A stretch of 64,000 nucleotides of DNA from an uncultured Tateyamaria sp. Lineage in GTDB: Bacteria; Pseudomonadota; Alphaproteobacteria; Rhodobacterales; Rhodobacteraceae. Where the stretch lies: the NCBI RefSeq assembly GCF_947503705.1, contig NZ_CANNES010000006.1, forward strand, positions 124,001 to 188,000, given 5' to 3'. A model generated the notes under the pieces. The model was given only the letters and a program-made list of their open reading frames with translations. It was not told the DNA's origin and searched no databases. This document shows, one piece after another, positions 52,549 to 63,700 of this stretch (its first letter is position 1; every line of letters begins with the position of its first letter). The position numbers and the translations under genes were made by a program.

Positions 52549-54966
52549 ATGCAAACCACCACCCGTGTCGCCATCATCGGCGGGGGCGTCGTCGGCGCAT
52601 CCGTGCTTTATCACCTGACCAAACTGGGCTGGTCCGATGTCATGCTGCTGGAACGCTCCGAACTGACCTCGGGCAGCACATGGCACGCGGCGGGCGGCTT
52701 TCACACGCTCAACGGTGACACTAATATGGCGGCGCTTCAGGGCTACACCATCCGGCTCTACAAAGAGCTTGAAGAGATCACCGGCATGTCCTGTGGCCTG
52801 CACCATGTGGGCGGGGTTACGTTGGCCGACAGCCAGGACCGGTTCGATATGCTGCTGGCTGAACGGGCCAAACACCGGTTCATGGGGCTGGAGACCGAGA
52901 TCGTCACCCCCGAAGAGATCGCCAAGATCGCGCCCGTCACCAACACCGACGGCATCATCGGCGGGCTTTATGACCCGCTCGACGGCCACCTTGATCCCTC
53001 CGGCACAACCCACGCCTATGCCAAGGCCGCGCGCATGGGCGGCGCGCAAATTCACACCCATACCATGGTGCGCGAAACCAACCAGCGTCCCGACGGAACC
53101 TGGGACGTGGTCACCGACAAAGGCACGGTACATGCCGAACATGTGGTGAATGCCGGTGGCCTCTGGGCGCGCGAAGTAGGCGCGATGGCCGGCGTCTATT
53201 TCCCGCTGCACCCGATGGAACACCAGTACCTCGTGACCGAGGATGTGCCGCTGATTGTCGAGATGGCCAAGGACGGGGTCGAACACCCTCACGTCATGGA
53301 CCCGGCGGGCGAAAGCTATCTGCGGCAAGAGGGCAAGGGCCTCTGCATCGGCTTTTACGAACAGACCTGTCGGCCTTGGGCCGTGGGCGGCACGTCGTGG
53401 GACTTTGGTCAGGATCTCTTGCCAAACGATTTTGACAAGATCGAACAAAGCATTGATTTCGCTTACAAACGCTTCCCCGACCTGGAGCGGGCGGGCGTCA
53501 AGAACGTGATCCACGGTCCCTTCACTTTTGCCCCGGACGGCAATCCGCTGGTGGGCCCCGTGCCCGGCATGCGCAACTACTGGTCCGCCTGCGGCGTCAT
53601 GGCGGGGTTCAGCCAGGGGGGCGGCGTGGGTCTCATGCTCGCCCAATGGATGGTCGAGGGAGAGCCCGAGCGCGACGTGATGGCCATGGACGTGGCCCGC
53701 TTTGGCGACTGGATTACGCCCGGCTACACGCTTCCCAAGGTGATCGAGAACTACCAGAAACGCTTTTCCGTCGCATACCCGAACGAAGAGCTGCCCGCCG
53801 CGCGACCCAACCGCACCACACCGATGTACGACATTTTCAGCGACATGGGCGCGGTCTGGGGCCAGCAGTTTGGCCTCGAAGTGGCCAATTACTTCGCTCA
53901 AAGCGGCGACCCAGACTATGAAACACCATCCTTCCGCCGCTCAGACGCATTTGACGCCACCGCGCGCGAAGTGAACGCCGTGCGCACGTCTGTCGGCATC
54001 AATGAGGTCCATAATTTCGGCAAATATCTGGTCACCGGCCCGCGCGCCCGCGCATGGCTCGATCGGATCATGGCGGGGCGCGTGCCGCAACCGGGCCGCA
54101 TCTCGCTCACACCCATGCTCAGCCCGAAGGGCAAGCTGATCGGTGACTTCACCATGTCCTGTCTGGGCGCGGAAACCTTCCAACTGACGGCCTCTTACGG
54201 CAGTCAGGCCTTTCACTATCGCTGGTTCCTGCAACATCAAGAAGACGGCGTAACCATCGAAAATATCAGCGATAAACGAAACGGCTTCCAAATCGCAGGC
54301 CCACGCGCCCGCGACGTCCTCCAGGCTTGCACGCTGACGGATATGACCGAAATGAAGTTCCTCGACGTGTGGCCCATGACCGTTGGCATGACCGACTGCA
54401 TCGTACAACGGGTCAGCTATACCGGCGATCTGGGCTTCGAAATTTATTGTGATCCCATGGCGCAGCGCCAGCTATGGCACACGCTCTGGCGTGCAGGTGC
54501 AGATCACGACATGGCTCCCTTTGGGATGCGCGCGATGATGTCACTGCGGCTCGACAAGTTTTTTGGCTCGTGGATGGCCGAGTTCTCGCCGGATTACACA
54601 GCGGCCGAAACCGGCCTTGACCGGTTCATCTCGTGGAAGAAAAACACCGACTTCATCGGACGCACCGCCGCAGAGGCAGAGCGCGCAACCGGCCCCGCCC
54701 GCCAACTTACCGCGTTTGAGGTCGATGCCGACGACGCCGACGTGCATGGCTACGAACCCATTTGGCTCGACGGCGCGGTCGTGGGCTTCTGCACTTCGGG
54801 CGGCTACTCGCATCATGCGCAAAAGTCAGTTGCCCTGGGCTTTTTGCCCACCGACCAGATCGCCGAAGGCCGCGCGGTCGAGATCGAAATTCTAGGTCAG
54901 ATGCGCCCGGCCCGCGTGATCACCACACCGCTTTTCGATGCGGATGGCGCTCGGATGCGGGGGTGA
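52549..54966 (+). CDS. GcvT-fused FAD oxidoreductase, dimethylglycine/sarcosine dehydrogenase-like (second copy)
   Basis: 805 residues from the ATG giving MQTTTRVAIIGGGVVGASVL, with AGGAGAG upstream. It is a paralogue of the divergent minus-strand gene with the same architecture: ELTSGSTWHAAGGFHTLNGD (FAD-His), YLRQEGKGLCIGFYEQTCRP, then the GcvT part (NFGKYLVTGPRARAWLDRIM, RISLTPMLSPKGKLIGDFTM, VSYTGDLGFEIYCDPMAQRQ, MSLRLDKFFGSWMAEFSPDY). The two differ throughout, so they likely use different N-methyl substrates (dimethylglycine against sarcosine, for example). The MocA-like gene follows 12 bases later. Confidence 0.88.
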   Translation: MQTTTRVAIIGGGVVGASVLYHLTKLGWSDVMLLERSELTSGSTWHAAGGFHTLNGDTNMAALQGYTIRLYKELEEITGMSCGLHHVGGVTLADSQDRFDMLLAERAKHRFMGLETEIVTPEEIAKIAPVTNTDGIIGGLYDPLDGHLDPSGTTHAYAKAARMGGAQIHTHTMVRETNQRPDGTWDVVTDKGTVHAEHVVNAGGLWAREVGAMAGVYFPLHPMEHQYLVTEDVPLIVEMAKDGVEHPHVMDPAGESYLRQEGKGLCIGFYEQTCRPWAVGGTSWDFGQDLLPNDFDKIEQSIDFAYKRFPDLERAGVKNVIHGPFTFAPDGNPLVGPVPGMRNYWSACGVMAGFSQGGGVGLMLAQWMVEGEPERDVMAMDVARFGDWITPGYTLPKVIENYQKRFSVAYPNEELPAARPNRTTPMYDIFSDMGAVWGQQFGLEVANYFAQSGDPDYETPSFRRSDAFDATAREVNAVRTSVGINEVHNFGKYLVTGPRARAWLDRIMAGRVPQPGRISLTPMLSPKGKLIGDFTMSCLGAETFQLTASYGSQAFHYRWFLQHQEDGVTIENISDKRNGFQIAGPRARDVLQACTLTDMTEMKFLDVWPMTVGMTDCIVQRVSYTGDLGFEIYCDPMAQRQLWHTLWRAGADHDMAPFGMRAMMSLRLDKFFGSWMAEFSPDYTAAETGLDRFISWKKNTDFIGRTAAEAERATGPARQLTAFEVDADDADVHGYEPIWLDGAVVGFCTSGGYSHHAQKSVALGFLPTDQIAEGRAVEIEILGQMRPARVITTPLFDADGARMRG

Positions 54967-54978
54967 TAGACTGGCACC

Positions 54979-55578
54979 ATGATGCCGATCATCCTCCTTG
55001 CTGCCGGATCGTCCTCCCGGATGCGTGGGCGCGACAAGCTGCGCGAAGAGGTGGGCGGCACGCCCCTGCTGCGCAGGCAGGCCAGCATCGCGCGGCAGGT
55101 CAGCGACCATGTGATCGTCGCCCTGCCCCCGCACCCGCATCCGCGTTATGATCTGGTCGCGGATCTGGACATAACGGCGCTGGAAATCCCCGACGCCGCC
55201 GAAGGCATGGGGGCCAGTATCCGCACCGCAGTGGCCACGCTGCCGGCCGATGCAACGCACGTTATGGTCCTGCTTGCCGACATGCCGGAGATATCAGAGC
55301 ACCACTTGCGCGCCATCCAAAACAGCGTCGCAACACATCCCGACGCGCTGATCTGGCGCGGGGCGACCCAAGACGGCAAGCCCGGCCACCCGATCGTGTT
55401 CGACGCGAGCCTCTTTGCGCAACTGACACGGCTCACCGGCGACAGCGGCGGCCAAGCCGTTGTAAAATCGGCAGGAAACCGCGTGCACCTTGTGCCACTC
55501 AAAGGTCAAACCGCGCGTCTTGACCTCGACACGCCCGAAGCATGGGCCGCCTGGCGCGCAGGCCAAACCCCTATTTGA
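54979..55578 (+). CDS. MobA/MocA-like nucleotidyltransferase
   Basis: 199 residues of a GT-A-like NTP transferase fold. The N-terminus IILLAAGSSSRMRGRDKLRE is the nucleotide loop with the LAAGxSxRMG pattern; THVMVLLADMPEISEHHLRA holds the metal-binding Asp; PGHPIVFDASLFAQLTRLTG and GDSGGQAVVK are typical of the MocA (molybdopterin cytidylyltransferase) branch, and LDLDTPEAWAAW closes the fold. It may serve a molybdoenzyme or a nucleotide-activated cofactor. It ends 8 bases inside the 3' end of the opposing RTX-Hint gene. Confidence 0.8.
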   Translation: MMPIILLAAGSSSRMRGRDKLREEVGGTPLLRRQASIARQVSDHVIVALPPHPHPRYDLVADLDITALEIPDAAEGMGASIRTAVATLPADATHVMVLLADMPEISEHHLRAIQNSVATHPDALIWRGATQDGKPGHPIVFDASLFAQLTRLTGDSGGQAVVKSAGNRVHLVPLKGQTARLDLDTPEAWAAWRAGQTPI

Positions 55579-57442
55579 GGCGATCCACCAGAATCTGCGC
55601 CTCATGCTTTTTCAGCGACAGGCGCGCCGCCCCATAGGCGTCGAGACCCGCCAAAGTCTCCAACTCGGGGAACAATGTCAAAACCTCAGAGCGTTGATCG
55701 GCACCAATGCCCTTGAGCGAATGATCACCGGGCTGGAAGCTTTCGGACCACGCGCCATCGGCCAGGACAACTTCGTGCTGGTCAAACATCAGGTGCAGAT
55801 AGCTGACCGCGCCCGTTTGCACCTGATCCACCCCATCAAGGCCGGTCAAATGCTTGGCGGCCACCAGCACTTCGCGCTCGTCAAACATCACCTCAGCCAG
55901 ATCAGAGGTCAGCAACATGCGGTGCTGCGGGCTGACCAGCATATCACGCTGGGGCAAATCATTGCCCAAGGCCCCCTTGCGGATCAAAACCGGCTGAAAT
56001 TCCGGATGGGCGCGCATTTCCTGAGGCGCCAGATCGCGTTGACCAACCCAGCGCAGGGTCTGAATGCCGTTGTCGCGGGTGAATACCTTGTCACCGGGTT
56101 GCAACCGCTCCACCGCAACTTCGCCCTTTTGGGTGGCGATGCGGGTGCCGGGCGTGAAACAGATGATGATCTGCTCAATCTCGGAATAGGTGGTGCGACC
56201 GATAATATTGCCGTTCTCGTCCAGAAACTCGATGGTGCCGGATTCGGGGCCGGTTTGGATGACATTGGTGCGCTGACCGGTCAGGTCCAGAACGTCGATA
56301 TCCGAGCCATCCGCATCCTCGCCACCCACAATCGTGTGGTTGCCACCTTCGGCAAAGATAAAGCGGTCGCTGATCAAACCACCATCGGCCTGATCACTGC
56401 CGGGGCCCAGCTCCAACAGGTCGGCGCCATCACCGCCTTCAAGGGTGTCATTGCCTTGCCCGCCGGTCAGGAAATCCTCACCTGCGCCGCCAACCAGGCT
56501 GTCCTGACCCAGACCGCCTTCCAGCGTATCATTGCCTTCGCCACCATCGAGCGTATCATCGCCGCCATCGCCCACAAGGCTGTCATTGCCGCCCTGACCA
56601 AAGATCTGGTCCTGACCGCTGCCGCCTTCGATGGTGTCGTCGCCCGCCTCGATAGGGGTCACAACGATATCGTCGATCAGGTCACCCGAGAACGAGAAAC
56701 CGGAATTGGAGGTCCGCGCTTCGAGGGTGAACTCGATGAACTCACGGTTTTCGAACGACGCACTGAACCAGGCGTCCTGATCGCTTGGGCTGTTCTGCTC
56801 GCCACCCGCTGCGGTCACAGTTCCGTTCGATTGGGTAACGTTCAGGGACGTATCGGACGACGTCGCAAAGGCGGTAAAGCTGTTGGCGTCAATGGTTACC
56901 GCTTCGCGGTCCGTCACACTGTTGCGGTCCAGATCGTTCACTGTTGCAGTTGAATTCAACGCGACCGGCGTGCCCGTCGTCGCGTTTGGGCTGTCGGGAA
57001 TGAAGAACTCCATGCGGAAGCTGGCGGTTTCACCGGTTCCGTCGCCATTCATCAGGATTTCAGAACCATTTCCGCCGGACAGGTCCACACTCAGATCGTC
57101 ATCCGATTTCGACACAAGAACCAGGCGGGCGGACACCTGCGTGCCGTCCTCTAGCTGGGCAACGTTGCGATAGACCGCGAAATCGCCCGCCGACGCGTTG
57201 TCGTCGTCTTCATCGTCAGTCACCAGGTTGCCGATGTCGATGACAAGGGGGGTCGCATCCTGACCGGGGGCCGTGCCCTCGCCCACATCGCCAAAGATCG
57301 TGTCGTTGCCGCCACCGCCCAGAATGCTGTCGTCGCCGCCTTCACCCGACACCAGATCCTGCCCGTTCTGGGCATTGATCGTGTCGTTATCGTTGGTACC
57401 CTGAAGGGTATCGTTATTGGATGTTCCGTTGATCACGGCCAT
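55571..57442 (-). CDS. RTX protein with C-terminal Hint domain (first)
   Basis: 623 residues from the ATG giving MAVINGTSNNDTLQGTNDND. The N-terminal calcium-binding RTX nonapeptides (GGGGNDTIF type) are followed by a non-repeated domain of about 200 residues, then a second RTX block (GGSGQDQIFGQGGNDSL onward). The Hint module starts at the Cys encoded at 56159-56161 (IIICFTPGTRIAT) and includes ERLQPGDKVFTRDNGIQTLR, LVSPQHRMLLTSDLA, LHLMFDQHEVVLADGAWSES and a helical end LSLKKHEAQILV. No signal peptide: export by a type I system is likely, but no such genes are beside it. The Hint module may self-cleave or transfer the N-terminal part. Confidence 0.85.
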   Translation of the reverse strand: MAVINGTSNNDTLQGTNDNDTINAQNGQDLVSGEGGDDSILGGGGNDTIFGDVGEGTAPGQDATPLVIDIGNLVTDDEDDDNASAGDFAVYRNVAQLEDGTQVSARLVLVSKSDDDLSVDLSGGNGSEILMNGDGTGETASFRMEFFIPDSPNATTGTPVALNSTATVNDLDRNSVTDREAVTIDANSFTAFATSSDTSLNVTQSNGTVTAAGGEQNSPSDQDAWFSASFENREFIEFTLEARTSNSGFSFSGDLIDDIVVTPIEAGDDTIEGGSGQDQIFGQGGNDSLVGDGGDDTLDGGEGNDTLEGGLGQDSLVGGAGEDFLTGGQGNDTLEGGDGADLLELGPGSDQADGGLISDRFIFAEGGNHTIVGGEDADGSDIDVLDLTGQRTNVIQTGPESGTIEFLDENGNIIGRTTYSEIEQIIICFTPGTRIATQKGEVAVERLQPGDKVFTRDNGIQTLRWVGQRDLAPQEMRAHPEFQPVLIRKGALGNDLPQRDMLVSPQHRMLLTSDLAEVMFDEREVLVAAKHLTGLDGVDQVQTGAVSYLHLMFDQHEVVLADGAWSESFQPGDHSLKGIGADQRSEVLTLFPELETLAGLDAYGAARLSLKKHEAQILVDRLK

Positions 57443-57798
57443 GGCAGCGGTCCTCACACAAAGAGTATACAGTCGACAAACAGGCGCGTTTTGCGCTGTC
57501 CCCCAACAGATCAACACGCGTTGGACGTATTTAATTCAAATGCAGACGCAAATCAGGGGGAAAATCCCGGGATTAGTTAACCTAGGCCGTTTTGGGGCAA
57601 ATCGGTGCACTATGATGCTGCAATGCAGCACCATACGCTGCCGTAGCAGAAACAATGGGTCGTGTGCGGTCGTATTGAACACGAAAAACGGGTGCAGCCC
57701 CCTGCCCCGTTCCACGTGCCCTGCGCGAATCACGCGCAGGGAGCTGCATTGTTCTGAAATGTGGTCGCCGGCGTATACCGGTGTCGCCCGAGGCGCGC
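57443..57798 (-). promoter_or_regulatory. 356-base gap between the two RTX-Hint genes
   Basis: No convincing gene; a 65-codon minus-strand frame here looks random in composition. CCCTGCGCG-AATCA-CGCGCAGGG (57719-57741) is a perfect 9-bp hairpin 58 bases after the stop of the second RTX-Hint gene and probably ends its transcript, though no T run follows. TGCTGC-AAT-GCAGCA lies near 57616. The remaining 200 bases upstream of the first gene must contain its promoter, which I cannot place. Confidence 0.5.
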
Positions 57799-60700
57799 TT
57801 ACTGCGTGAGCAGCTGCGCTTCGTGCTTTTTCAGGCTGCGGCGGGCCGCGCTGTAGGCTTCGATCCCGGCGGCTGTTTCCAGTTCAGGGAACAGTTCCAG
57901 GATTTCCGCGCGCTGCGCATCTCCCATAGACGCCAGGGTCTGATCACCAGGCTGGAAGCTTTCGGTCCAGGCCCCATCCGACAGGATCACCTCGTGATGA
58001 TCAAACATCACGTGGATGTAGGTCGTGGCCGACGCCTCCACCACATCAATCCCGTCCATACCCGTCAGGTGCTTGGCCGCCACCAGAACTTCGCTTTCGT
58101 CGAAGTACAGCGCCGTCTTGTCATTGGCCATCAGCACGCGGTGCTGTGGAGAGACAAGCATGTCACGCTCTGGCAGACCGGCACCCAACGCGCCTTTCTG
58201 GATCAGAACCGGGCGCAGATGTGCGGCGGCTGCCAATTCGGCACCGGACATGTCACGCGCGCCGACCCAGCGGATTTGCTGGATGCCGTTGTCGCGGGTG
58301 ATGACCCGATCACCAACCTTCAGCTCTTCGACACGGCGCTCACCTGATGGCGTCGCAATCAGCGTGCCCGGGGTAAAGCAGGGGATGACATTCTCGATAT
58401 TGGTGAATGTCAGCGTGCCGGCAGGATCGCCGTTGTTGTCAAAGTAGTTGACCACACCGTTTTCAGGGTTGGTTGGATCGAACACGACCTGCAAAGAACC
58501 GCCACCCTGGGCAGAGCCACGCAGATCGAGGGTGTCAAAGTCGTCGCCGCCTTCGTTCCCGTCCACCGTCTCGCCCGCATCGACATTGATGAACAGGTCG
58601 CGATCGTCGCCACCCGACATGATGTCCTGACCGCCATTGCCGCCGTCGATGGTGTCGTTTCCGGCACCGCCGTCAATCACATCGTCACCGGTCGCACCGG
58701 TGATGCTGTCATTGCCATCACCACCGTTCAGCGTGTCGTCGCCGGTGCCACCATCAAGAACGTCGTCGCCTTCGCCCCCGTCGATGCTGTCGGCACCGTT
58801 GCCGCCAAAGATGGTGTCGCTGCCGTCTCCACCGTCCAGAGTGTCCGCATTGCGGCCCCCGTCGATAAAGTCGTTGTCGTCACCACCAAAGATCGTGTCG
58901 TTGCCTTGACCACCCAACAGGCTGTCGTCGCCAACACCGCCGTCGATCAGATCGTCGTCGATCTCGCCGTCGATGGTGTCGTTGCCTTCCTCACCAAACA
59001 GCTCGTCGTCGTCGTCCGCGCCAAAGATGACATCATTGCCGTCGCCGCCAAACACTGTGTCCTTGCCGTTGTCAGGGCGCGGATCCGCAGGGAAGATCGG
59101 GTTGGACCCGTCATCCTCGATGTTCAGCTGGTCCAGACCCAGGACAGGATCGTTGCCGGCATAGATGGTGTCGTCGCCGCTTCCACCTTCGATCAGGTCA
59201 TTCCCTTCACCACCGACGATACGGTCATCGCCCGTCGCCGTCGGATCGGTCGAGTCGTCCCCTTGGATCACATCGTCGTCGATGCCGCCGTCAATGACGT
59301 CATTGCCGTCACCGCCGATGATCGTATCGGCATCGTCCCCGGTTGAAATGGTGTCATCACCGTCCCCACCGTCAACAAAGTCGAGGTCATCGTCAGGGTT
59401 CTCATCCGCCGCAAAGCCGAAGGGGAAGCCCGGTGCAGGCGTGCCATCGTCATTGGGGAAGCCAAGGTCAGGCAGGAACTCACCATTGCCGGTGTCGATG
59501 CTGTCGTTGCCGGTGCCACCTTCGACGGTATCGCTGCCGTCGCCGGTGTTGATCTCGTCATCATCGGCCCCGCCGTCGACACTGTCGTCGCCAGCACCAC
59601 CGTTGATGGTGTCTTCACCGTCTTCACCGTTCAGCGTGTCATTGCCCGGACCACCATGAACCTGGTCGTCGCCCGTGCCCGCATCGACGCTGTCGTCGCC
59701 TTCGCCCGCAATGATCGTGTCATTGCCGCCGCCTGCTTCGATAATGTCGTCGTCGGCATCCTCAGGATCGTTGGAGAAGATGTTGTCGCCGCCGTCAACA
59801 ACGTCGCCCTCTGGGTCGCCGTCATAGCTTTCGTCGATCAGCGCACCATCGTCACCGTTGGAGACAATCCCGTCCAGCGGCTGTTCGGCCACCGTAACAG
59901 TCCATACACCTTCATCCGTGCCGCCATTGCCGTCCGAAATCGTATAGGTGATCTCGGCAGGGCCCTCAAAGCCGGGTGTCGGCGTGAAGGTCAGCGTACC
60001 GTCGCCGTTGTCGACGACATCGCCATCGGGCGACGTGGCACTGGTGATCTCAAGCACGTCATTGGTGTCCGGATCGGTGTCATTGGCCAGCACGTCAAAG
60101 GTGACAGGCGTGTCAAACTCGGTGTCAGAGGCATCATCATTGGCCGTGGGGCCATCGTTCTCGCCCTCAACCGTGACGGTAACCGTCGCCGTGTCGGTGC
60201 CACCGTTCCCGTCCTCAACCGTATAGGTAAAGGTGTCGGTCGCGGTTTCGCCCGCCCCCAGGCTCTCGAAGGCGCCATTGGCGTCATAAGAAACCGAGTC
60301 GTCATCGGGGTTGATGGTGACCGAGCCCAATGTGCCGGTGGTGTCGATGGACTGGATTTCCAGATCATCGCCGTCCGCGTCGGTGTCGTTGCCGGTCAGA
60401 TCAATGTCGATGGCTGGGCCGTCTTCATTGGCCGTGTCGGCATCGTCATTGGCCACAGGGCCGTCATTGACGCCGTTCACTGTGACCACAACATCCGCCG
60501 TGTCCGAACCGCCATTGCCGTCAGAAATGGTGTAGGTGATCGTCGCTTCGCCGTTGAAATCGTCCGCAGGCGTAAAGGTCAGGGTGTTGTCACCGTTGAC
60601 GACAACCTCGCCTTGCTCCGGCGGAACCACAGCCGAGATGACATTCAGCTCATCGCCATCGGCGTCGCTGTCATTGGTCAGAACGGTGATGTCGACGCTG

Positions 60701-63700
60701 GTGTCCTCGTCGGTTTCGGCCACGTCATCTTCGGCCACGGGGCCGTCATTGACGGCACCCACCGACACGATGGCCTGACCTTCGTCCTCGCCACCATTCC
60801 CGTCAATCACGGTATAGGTGATGGTTGCCGGACCGTTGAAGTTCAACGCCGGTGTGAACGTCGCCGTGCCATCGCCATTGTCAACGACTGTGCCCTGCTC
60901 TGGCGGAACCGAAACGGTGCCGATGGTCAATGTGTCGCCATCCACATCGGTGTCATTGCCAACCAGGTCAACAACCACAGCCACATCTTCGTCCGTGGTC
61001 TCGATATCATCCACGGCCACCGGGTCATCATTGACGGGGTTGACGGTCACTGCGACTTCGCCGGTATCCGTGCCACCATTGTTGTCGGTGATGGTATAGG
61101 TGATAGTCGCGTCGCCGTTGAAGTTCTCGGCAGGCGTAAAGACCAACTTGTTGTCCACGATGTCCACGGTGCCCTGATCCGCAGGTACCGAAGCACCCGT
61201 GATCTCAAGCAGATCGCCATCCGGGTCGGTGTCGTTGCCGATCGCATCGATGGTGACGGACGTGTCTTCGTCGGTCTCGGCAATATCATCCACAGCCGTC
61301 GGTCCGTCATTGACCGCACCCACATTGACGATGGCCTGGCCTTCGTCTTCGCCGCCCTGACCGTCAACGACGGTATAGGTGATGGTGGCCGGGCCATTGA
61401 AGTTTTCAGCGGGCGTGAAGGTCGCCGTACCGTCGCCATTGTTGACCACGGTGCCTTGCTCTGGCGGCACGGAAACGGTGCCGATCAGCAGGGTGTCGCC
61501 GTCCACATCGGTGTCATTGCCCACCAGGTTCAGGGTGACGGGCTCATCTTCCATGGTCTCGCCAAGGTCATCCACAGCCACCGGATCATCATTGACCGGG
61601 TTGACCGTCACGATCACGTCAGCCGTGTCCGTGCCGCCATTGCCGTCCGAGATCGAATAGGAAATCGTGGCATCGCCGTTGAAGTTCTCGGCAGGCGTAA
61701 AGACCAGCTTGTTGTCCACGATGTCGACTGTGCCCTGCTCGGCAGGAACGGATGCGCCAGTGATGGTCAGGTCGTCGCCATCCACATCAGTGTCATTGGC
61801 AACCGCATCGATGGTGACGGGGGTGTCTTCGTCCGTTTCGGCGGTATCGTTGACGGCATCGGGCGCGTCATTCACCGGGTTCACGGTGACATTGACGGTG
61901 GCGGTGTCTTCGCCACCATTGCCGTCGCTGACGGTGTAAGTGATGGTCGTGTCGCCGTTGAAGTTCTCGTTCGGCTCAAAGGTCAGCGTGCCATCGGGGT
62001 TGATGGTTACCTCCCCATCGGGCGAGGACGCATCGGTTACCTCAAGGTCATCGCCATCCGGATCGGTGTCATTGCCCAGAACGTTGATGTCAACGCTGCC
62101 GTCCTCGTCCACCTCGGCGGTGTCGTCCACCGCATCGGGGCCACGGTTGATCTCGTCACCGACGACCTCTTCGATCTCGGTAAAGGTGAGGGTCAGACCA
62201 TTGGGATTGCCGTTGCCATCCACAAACACAACCGTGCCGTTGATGCCGTTGCCGTTGCTGTCTGGCGTGACATTGTCGAGGAAGAATGGCCCCTGACCGG
62301 TCAGATCCAGCACGTCGAGGTCGGTGTTTTCAGCAGGGTTGGTGCTGAAACCACCCGCGCCACCGTCAACCTCGTCGCCTGCCCCACCAAAGATGGTGTC
62401 GGCATCCGCGCCACCCGACAGGGTGTCATCGCCTTCGCCGCCGGTGATGACATCGTCGCCACCCTGGCCATAGATTTCATCGTCGCCAATGCCACCATTC
62501 AACGTGTCGTCGCCGCCAACAATATCAGCAGTGCTGACCAGGCTCACATTGTCGATGGAGGCACCAAAGTTGTCGTTGCCGCCCACATTGCCGAATTCCA
62601 GACGGTTGCTGCCGTCTCCCGACCCGCCGGTCAGCTCGAATGTGAACTGCTCCATGTCGCTGCTGGAAGGGTCGATGGTGGCGATAACCTCACCACCCCA
62701 GATCACGTTGATCTGGTTGTCGCCACCGGGAAGGCCGTCGCCATCGGCCGCGTCAAAGGTCAGGGTATAGGTCTGACCGTCTTCGACACCGCCAACATCC
62801 TGGCCGATCACGCCCTCGCTGGGCGAGGCGGACAGGTCCAGCCAGTTGGAACCGTCAGAGGCGTCCACGCCCCCGCGCCCATCGGAATGGAAGTCGATCT
62901 CGGCGTCGTTGCTTTCTGTCCAGCCGGGAACAGAGCCCGTGCCGACAAAGCCGTAGCCGGTTGTCGTCATGCCGGCGGTGTTCTCGAACGACCCGTTCTG
63001 GATCAGGTTCGAACCTGCGCCATTTCCGTCATCGTCGCCATAGATGACGTCATTGCCAACGCCGCCGTCGACCAGATCATCGCCCGCGCCACCGCTGATG
63101 GTGTCGTCGCCATCTTCGCCGTTGATGGTGTCGTTGCCCGACCCGCCGTCGATGACGTCCGCCGCACCGTTGCCGTTGTCATCCTTAAAGGCCGCGTCGC
63201 CGTCAATGCTGTCATTGCCTGCGCCGCCGTCGATGGTGTCGCTGTCCGACCCACCGGAAATGCTGTCATCGCCCGCGTCACCAAACAACACGTCATTGCC
63301 CAGACCGCCATTGATGCTGTCGTCGCCTTGACCGCCGTTGACGAGGTCATCGTCGGACGAGGCCCAAAGGTCATCATTACCAGTGCCGCCGTCGATGGTG
63401 TCATTGCCCCAGGAGGCCTCGACCATGTCGTCACCCGCACCCCCAAAGAAGACGTCATCACCGGCATCAGCACCGCCAAGTGTGTCGTTGCCGTCACCAC
63501 CGATTTGGGTGTCGTTGCCCGCACCACCAAAGATGCGGTCGTCGCCGCCTTCGCCAAAGATCAGGTCATCGCCGCCACCACCGTTCAGGGTGTCGTTGCC
63601 GTCTTCGCCGTCGTCCACAGGACCGGTCGAGGCGTCGAAATAAACGTCCGTGACCCAGATGCCTGTGTTGTTGTCGCCATTTTGATCGTGCTCGATCTCG

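Noticed and set aside
55490-56953. Plus-strand open frame of 487 codons opposite the first RTX-Hint gene
   Set aside because: It arises because repetitive GGN-GAY-rich codons avoid stops on both strands; the minus frame has RTX and Hint motifs.
57536-57733. 65-codon minus-strand frame between the RTX-Hint genes
   Set aside because: No ribosome-binding site, composition unlike a protein, and it overlaps the hairpin that probably ends the upstream gene.
58600-63650. Regularly repeated sequence resembling a CRISPR array or satellite
   Set aside because: The periodicity follows RTX nonapeptides and cadherin-like domains in one long reading frame; there are no unique spacers between identical repeats.
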